Positions 58,037-64,000 of a DNA stretch of 64,000 bases are shown here, piece by piece. Origin of the DNA: Saturnia japonica (lineage: Eukaryota; Arthropoda; Insecta; Lepidoptera; Saturniidae); contig CM065317.1 in the NCBI GenBank assembly GCA_033032175.1, positions 19,613,279 to 19,677,278 of the forward strand, in the 5' to 3' direction. The notes below the pieces were generated by a model. It searched no databases. It had not been told where the DNA came from and saw nothing but the letters and a program-made list of their open reading frames with translations. Position 1 is the first letter of the stretch. The number at the start of each line of letters is the position of its first letter. The position numbers were made by a program, and so were the translations under genes.

Positions 58037-59580
58037 GTACTAAATATAAAAATAAAAACCGGTTATTACAGTAGTAGTGTGGGTGTACCTAGTTGAAGAA
58101 GCGGCCGAATAGCTGACAGAATAAAACGAGCAATAAAATTTAATATATATGATTTAATTTAATATAAAAATAACAAATAATGTTTATTAATAATAAACAT
58201 CTTCAACCGAATTGTCACGTGGTACGAGGAGAGATTGTGGTAAATGGTGTGTTTAAATAGATTAAAAAATGAATAGCGTAGTTTTGTTAGAACTCGCATC
58301 TGATTGGACAATAACCACAGCGCACATGGTGAAAGTCTGTCCTTGTAAATCGTCCGAGGCTTTAAGGTAAGGTCAAAAATATTCTTCATTTAAGGTTTTA
58401 ACGCAGCATATGTTATAGAAAACTAAAGGAAAAGTATACCACCATTTCAAAAAATGCTTGAAAAACTTTTCTAACAGTTTTCACATCTGATTTACTTGCT
58501 AGAATATTTGTATACAACCTGGCGTAGAGCTAATTGAAGAGAGAGTTAGATGGGATATCAGTTAAAGGATTTTTAAACCATCGTGTAGTGATCTAACTTG
58601 ACAAAGGACAAGATTACAGTTTTTACCATTTGGTGAAGAAATCTACCTATCATGAGGGATTCGAATGGTACATTCAAAATTGCTTACAAATATTTATAAA
58701 ATTGCAGTGACCTGCGATATCTTAGCACCTACTACAAATAAACTAAGTATTTTTATCGCATTAAAATGTGCACGAAGAAGTAATATATTATTGTAAATTT
58801 TTGATTGCGTACAATGAACTATCTGTCTTTGGTTTTTTTGTGCCAATCTGCCGATACACTCAACGATCGAAAATAACCAGGATGCGATACCGCTGTTGAC
58901 ATTCTCGAACAATTTAATTTATCTCGACTCCTCATCAATGATTTTACGATTGGCGCCGCAAGTACAATTAAAATTACATAGAGAAAGGCTGCATTTTTAT
59001 TAAACATAATTTGTAAGTATCAGCGGCTGGAGTACATGTATTGTTAGCGATTTTCTTGGTTTTTTTGGTATGTAAGGAATTAATTTGTCGATTAAAATTG
59101 AATAAAGATCATTTCATTCAGTGATTCCATCGATGAGAGGTGATTGCGCAAGCGGCTCGACGAGTAAGTATAACATTACATGAACATTTCTGAAGGCTTT
59201 GTCTATTTTCGTAATGACCCAAATGCCTACGCACACCCGGCGCACCTGGGTAAACTGACCGAGGGAAGGCGCGACTGTAGCTTGAATTCCTAGGATAATC
59301 AGCTCACAATCGAATTCACTGAGACAGCTGGCTTTGCTTAAACATTCTGTATTGTCAGATTTAGTATTATTGTAGTTGCGTCAGTATTCGTATTGCGCCG
59401 CGCCGTACTTCACTTGTGGAATTCACAAAACAGGTTTCGCGTACAGCTTTTCTTATTCCGATACATCTACAATCTCTGATAAGGAAAGTTTCTTTGTTAA
59501 AGCTCGTGTTATTCGAAAATGATATTAACATTTGATTCAAAGCTTAAAAGTTTGCAATAAGTGTTGTTATATTTGATAAC
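58037..59580. other. Intergenic
   Basis: GC-richer patches at 59225-59285 and 59385-59455 without frames; otherwise AT-rich. Confidence 0.3.
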
Positions 59581-60240
59581 TAGCTGTGCCTGCGGCTGCG
59601 CTCGCGTCGACTACAGAATGCCGTCGATCGGGCACACGCGCTTATAGTGTTGCTCCCGCTCCCGGTTATTTTGGGTTATCCTTAGATCATAGATGATAGC
59701 TTTCGGTGACTTTTTGTAGTTCTTAATTTGATATAACTTTTATGGTTTACTCAGCGTAAGCCATTTAAGCGCAAGAATTGATTCTCTATGACCAGTTTTT
59801 TAAATTGTAGGAAACTCTATTTTTTTTCTAACATAAAAGTAGCCTAAGTTACTCCATAAAACATCAAATATCTGCCAGTGAATGTTCTGTCAAAATCGGT
59901 CCAACCCTTTCGCAGAATACCTGGAATAAACAGAAAGAAGAAAATTTTAAAATGGGTGCTTTGTTAAGAATACCGTTTATACTTTCATATGCATTTAATA
60001 AAACTAGCGGTCGTCCAATGATCGAAATTCGACCAGCGACTTTTTAATCAAAAACTATTTTCTGTTTGACATTTGCAGTATTCATGAACCTCACAATCTT
60101 CCGTGCACGCAATACACTTGAAAAGGTGTCCGAAGTTTTCTGCTCACGTATTAATATAATGATACTGTTATTTTGACAATACAAACAGATACTTCAATTT
60201 TATTTATATGCATACATGTGATATTATAGCAAGTAGGGTT
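59581..60240 (+). mobile_element. Repeat family 'TAGCTGTGCC', copy 1, carrying an insertion
   Basis: Matches 61893-62400 along its length: GCTGTGCC head, GGGCACACGC, CTCCCGGTTAT, the TTTATGGTTTACTCAG block, CGTCAAAATCGGTC-like sequence and CTTGACAATACAAACAG-like tail. Bases 60004-60166 are an inserted copy of the CTAGCGGTCG element. Confidence 0.65.
60004..60166 (+). repeat. CTAGCGGTCG element, internally deleted copy 2
   Basis: Begins CTAGCGGTCGTCCAATGATC; jumps from the CATTTGCAGTA block straight to the CTTCCGTGCACGCAATACAC block, lacking about 210 bases present in copy 1. Confidence 0.65.
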
Positions 60241-61061
60241 ATGGTAAATGGGTAAAACCTTGGGGTACAGCTAGTTTCATAATAAAAGTAAACTTAAATA
60301 CAACATAACTACTGAAAAAATCTTGACAAAGTAGGCTCAGTAGTTTATAAAAATCGTTTGTAAAACAAATACCGAAAATTTATTTTAATGAAAAATATCT
60401 ACATACATCAGAATAACATGGATATGAATTATTCGACATACACGTACCCAGTATTAATTGATTATGATAAGATTACTAACACATATATGTATTGTGTATG
60501 TTACGACATCGCTGAGGTATTCGGAACTGATGTAAAGTGATTAATTAGTTTGACAATTATTTCCCCATTTATTATTATTTTCATAGTCCTGTTTACCTTC
60601 CTACTATGTGTAGAGTTATTTTCTTGCAAGTTATCTATTTACTAAGCACTTATAAGAATTGTTACAAATGTATTATAAACACTGAATTATTTCTAAAACT
60701 ATTCCCACTATGTACCTAGTAGATAATTTTGTCCATTTAAGTGTAGACTTGTTAAGTGATAAAGAATGGTAGTACTTGAATTCCATATTGCTGATTTGTT
60801 CCTCGGTATGTAGTACCTATAGACACCTTTAGATTAGATACATATTCAGAAATCGCGTACGTTTACTCTTTTTGAATTGAATGATTATTACTAGCGGCAG
60901 ACAGTGAAGGAAATCGTATTGAAGAGATTTGAATGTATGAGAAATGAGAAATTGCAAAAACGCAATATTTTAATTTTCTCATCGTTGTAAATTGTCAATT
61001 CGTTAGATTTTCTCAGTACGATGCCTTCGCACAACAATGGAGGATTTCTTGCTGGTATTAT
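60241..61061. other. Intergenic
   Basis: No feature recognised. Confidence 0.3.
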
Positions 61062-61424
61062 TTATACTATATTAATAGGTGAAGCAAAAGCGTTCGGTAC
61101 CTTTTTAAGCGTATTGCGTGCACGGAAGACTGTGAGATTTAGCATGATTAAAGTTTATATGGAGAATGAGTGCAGAAAGCTAAAATTTATCTATAATATC
61201 TGTTACCAATATATTAAATTAAATTAATTAATACTACGAATCCTAAGCCGACAAGTGCTATTGAACTTAGACCCCCAAAATATTGACATTGTCACTCAAC
61301 GAAAAGTGACAGCAAGTGATGTGGATAATACTCATTGTTTATGAATACTGTAAATGTCAAACAGTAAATAGTATATGATAAAAAAGTCGCTGGTCGAATT
61401 TCGACCTTAGGGCGATCGCTAGTT
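61062..61424 (-). repeat. CTAGCGGTCG element, copy 3
   Basis: Reverse-complement copy ending GGGCGATCGCTAG (plus strand). The internal GTGCACGGAAGACTGTGAGA and TTGACATTGTCACTCAACGA blocks match the other copies. The 68-codon frame inside it is incidental. Confidence 0.7.
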
Positions 61425-61890
61425 ATAATTAATCTGTCAATATCTAAGGATCTACTAGCAGAAGGAAAGTTTTTTACCGCGCGGTAATCTGATTGACCCT
61501 GTAGTTGCAATATAAGTGGCATTTGCATAATTTACTTTGGTTATTAAGTACATATCAAGTGGTTTAGAAATAACAACGAGGAACATGAATTTTATGTTGC
61601 CACTAAACCTCCCTGGAAAGTATGGCGTAAGAGAGCCACCATTTTATAACGCTGTATGAAGATTAACAAATAGTGAAAAATCAGACTTTAAGATAGTGGC
61701 TATAATAATTAAGTAAATAGCATTTATTTGCGTACTTACTTACATAAATATAAACTAAAATCTCTATAATTTTTTTAATTTGCTATTCTTTCTGTGATTG
61801 AAACTTTCAACTGATCTAGCTTCTCTTCCATTATCATTGACTTCTATTTGTGAAAACTTTTACATTGTCTTTAGTATTACCTTTATGTTA

Positions 61891-62400
61891 TACGAGCTGT
61901 GCCGGCGACTTCGCTCGCGTAGAATACAGAATGTCGTTGAGCGGGCACACGCACGAATCGTGATACTCCCACTCCCGGTTATATGCTTATTGTGGGTGAT
62001 CGTTAGAAAATAGACATATGCTTTTTTCTAGACTTTTTTTCAGGTCTTTTTATTATCTAAAATTATGCAGTACATTCATTTGATATAACTCTTATGGTTT
62101 ACTCAGAATAAGCCATTTAAGCGTCTGAGATGATTTACTATGACCATTTCTTTTAATTTGCTTAAAACCATAATTCTTTTTGTAAACCAAAAATAGGTTA
62201 AATTACTCCTTACAACAACATCTATTCGTCAGTGAAAGTCCCGTCAAAATCGGTCAAACCGTTACAGAGATTACCCGGAACAAACCGATAGGTAAAAAAA
62301 TTTAAAATTGGTATTTTGTTATAGGTATCGTACTCTCCTATATACTTTCATATGTATTTAGTAAAAAGCTGTTATCTTGACAATACAAACAGACACTTCA
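61891..62400 (+). mobile_element. Repeat family 'TAGCTGTGCC', copy 2 (no insertion)
   Basis: GAGCTGTGCCGGCGACTTCG to ACAATACAAACAGACACTTC. Same family as 59581-60240. Here TTTAGTAAAAAGCTGTTATC is continuous at the point where copy 1 is interrupted. Confidence 0.65.
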
Positions 62401-62504
62401 ATTATATTAATTGTATAGTAGATATTACTATTTCAGCTGTAAGTTGTTGTAAAATAAAATAAAATTTTATACCGGCCATACAGATATGATTTCGACTTTT
62501 ACCG

Positions 62505-62991
62505 ATGTTTTCAAATATGATACTATGCAGCTCAGTACAGGTAAATGTTGAACACGGCAAACAGCAATTAATGTGGTACTTAATATTGAATGATCCATAC
62601 AATAAGATCAATGATGCGTCAAACATAGCTCTGAACCTGTACCGCCTTGTTGGAGATGTGTTACTGAGCAAAACTTGCTTAACGACCTACAACTGTCCAG
62701 TGCCACGCGGCCTCGACTTTATCACGTCAGGCAGTGGATAAGTTCTATGTAACAAAACACTTGGAATTAAATATTGCATACAATGTGATATTACCAAAAT
62801 TTTACCATCGGAATAACTTCATAAATTTCACAGAATATAATCTTTCGTTGGATGATAAGGCAGCTCGCGCGTTCGCGGATTTGTGTATTACCTTTGGGTA
62901 TTCGCTTCAAGAGCGTTTAAGGACAAAGCAAATCATCGTCCGTTCTCATTACCACTTTACGGCTCCCTGTATGTCTGTAGTCTGTACCTGA
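62505..62991 (+). pseudogene. Unidentified coding-like stretch with one frameshift
   Basis: Two adjoining frames have protein-like composition. The first includes VNVEHGKQQLMWYLILNDPY, NKINDASNIALNLYRLVGDV and LTTYNCPVPRGLDFITSG, ending at TAA 62739-62741. The second, shifted by one base and overlapping it, continues KFYVTKHLELNIAYNVILPK, FTEYNLSLDDKAARAFADLC and on to TGA 62989-62991. A one-base indel near 62735 would make them one frame of roughly 160 codons. I do not recognise the family; a decayed gene, a transposon-borne piece or a viral fragment are all possible. Confidence 0.4.
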
Positions 62992-63090
62992 TATTTAGTT
63001 AAAGCGGTGTTACCAGATTTTGTTTCAGGCAGAACGGAATTCTGAAACCTTTTGAGTAAAAAAGCGGTCAGAGCGGAAACGGGACATCTA

Positions 63091-63571
63091 TATATTATTA
63101 TGTGAAGCAAAAGCTTTCGGTACCTTTTTAATCGTATTGCGTGCACGGAAGATTGTGAGATTTGACATGGTTAAAGTTTATATGGAGAAGGAATGCAGAA
63201 AGCTAGAATTCATCTATAATATCCGTTACTAATTGTTATGTAGGTACTTAAGTATAATATTGTTGGTGGAGGTACATCTAAAAATAAACTAGTAGTTGTC
63301 TTATAGACTCTCTGAAGGATGTTTCATTATTCTCATTTAATACATAACACTAATATATTAAATAAAATAAATTAATACTGCGAATCCTAACGCGACAAGT
63401 GCCATTGAACTTAGACCCTCCAAAATATTAACATTGACACTCGACGAAAAGTGACAGCAAGTGATATAATATTCATTGTTTAGGTTCATAAATACTACAA
63501 ATGTCAAACAGAAAATAGTCTATGATCAAAAAGTCGCTGCTCGAATTTCGACCTTAGGGCGATCGCTGGTA
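63091..63571 (-). repeat. CTAGCGGTCG element, copy 4
   Basis: Reverse-complement copy, longer than copy 3 by extra sequence around 63238-63360. It ends GGGCGATCGCTGG. A further GATCGCTGGTATAAT lies at 63658-63672, a local partial duplication of its end. Confidence 0.65.
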
Positions 63572-64000
63572 TAATTTATATAAGTACTTATTATATGGTA
63601 TTAAGTATTTATTTATATGGTATTATTTATATAAGTCACTTTACATTCAGCGTCCAGATCGCTGGTATAATATATTATTATATATAAGTAATACATTACT
63701 CACGAATTACTCATTTATATTTTTCTGTTGGGTAATCCTAGAAAAGCGGGACTAGGCTTGTCCCGCTAAAATCGGGACGTCGAACAACGCTGGATCCAAG
63801 TGATTTTAGATTTCCTTTCATACACTAAAGCACATTATTCTTTGTAACTCCTTTGTCTTTGTTTTTCTTTAAACGTCGCGCGTAGACCTAAGCCCATAAT
63901 TACCTACGTTTCTATATGTTTCTTATTTCTGGATCGGTTCACCTTTTGTATACAAATCCACGCTCTACGCTATTTTACAAGTCCGACGTTACAGATCTTT
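63572..64000. other. Intergenic at the right edge
   Basis: TATA-rich local duplications (63580-63700), then a short inverted pair AAAGCGGGAC / GTCCCGCTAA at 63744-63769. Nothing else is seen. Confidence 0.35.

Noticed and set aside
61021..61227. 68-codon plus-strand frame
   Set aside because: Most of it is the reverse strand of the CTAGCGGTCG repeat, which recurs at 63 kb.
1..64000. CRISPR arrays, bacterial operons, rRNA genes
   Set aside because: No regularly spaced repeats, no ribosomal motifs, and intron-split genes with insect repeats indicate a eukaryotic nuclear genome.

Overview
The window reads as nuclear DNA of an insect, most likely a moth or butterfly. It is AT-rich, with sparse intron-split genes set among many decayed transposons of kinds typical of Lepidoptera: Jockey-, I- and RTE-type LINEs, Tc1/mariner, Transib and hAT relics, tRNA-derived SINEs, and short elements opening with TACTAATATTATAAA or ending in GCCGCGGG...CTAGT. 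The two clearest genes carry the arthropod-expanded ZAD plus C2H2 zinc-finger architecture. The order Lepidoptera is inferred from the repeats, not from a diagnostic gene.

Left part (1-12.7 kb). A Jockey-like LINE with one frameshift runs in from the left edge, followed by a broken IS630/Tc1-type transposase. Two spliced exons (4015-4154 and 5560-5827) look like the 3' end of an unidentified protein-coding gene whose earlier exons lie left of the window. Between 3.9 and 7.5 kb there are five exact TATCGATA octamers and three TGACGTCA palindromes, so this looks regulatory. A Transib transposase fossil lies at 10.7-12.0 kb.

Centre (12.7-31 kb). Two ZAD/C2H2 paralogues (12753-14120 minus, 18528-20147 plus) point away from each other. 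The gap between them is filled by a dead I-type LINE. Inside that LINE sits a much better preserved piece of a positive-strand RNA virus helicase (15798 to about 16839), an endogenous viral element. Further right, a GC-rich promoter block and a 9-nt first coding exon (22947-22955) can be spliced in phase to a large terminal exon (29902-30789). Together they give a 298-residue, mostly disordered protein resembling the AKAP2/MISP family. Its intron holds an RTE LINE relic and a retroposon tail.

Right part (31-64 kb). This part is mostly repeats. It holds an almost intact Tc1 transposon (40918-42516, one nonsense codon), mariner and hAT fossils, LINE 3' ends, two copies of a tRNA-derived SINE, and a four-copy short repeat family, one copy of which is inserted in another element whose unoccupied site survives 2 kb away. 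Several short exon-like segments (37324-37428 minus; 51358-51379, 54239-54453 and 56316-56517 plus) may belong to genes with very long introns, and a frameshifted coding-like stretch at 62.5-63.0 kb is unidentified. No rRNA, functional tRNA or CRISPR array was seen. All family names come from motif recognition by eye, without database searches.
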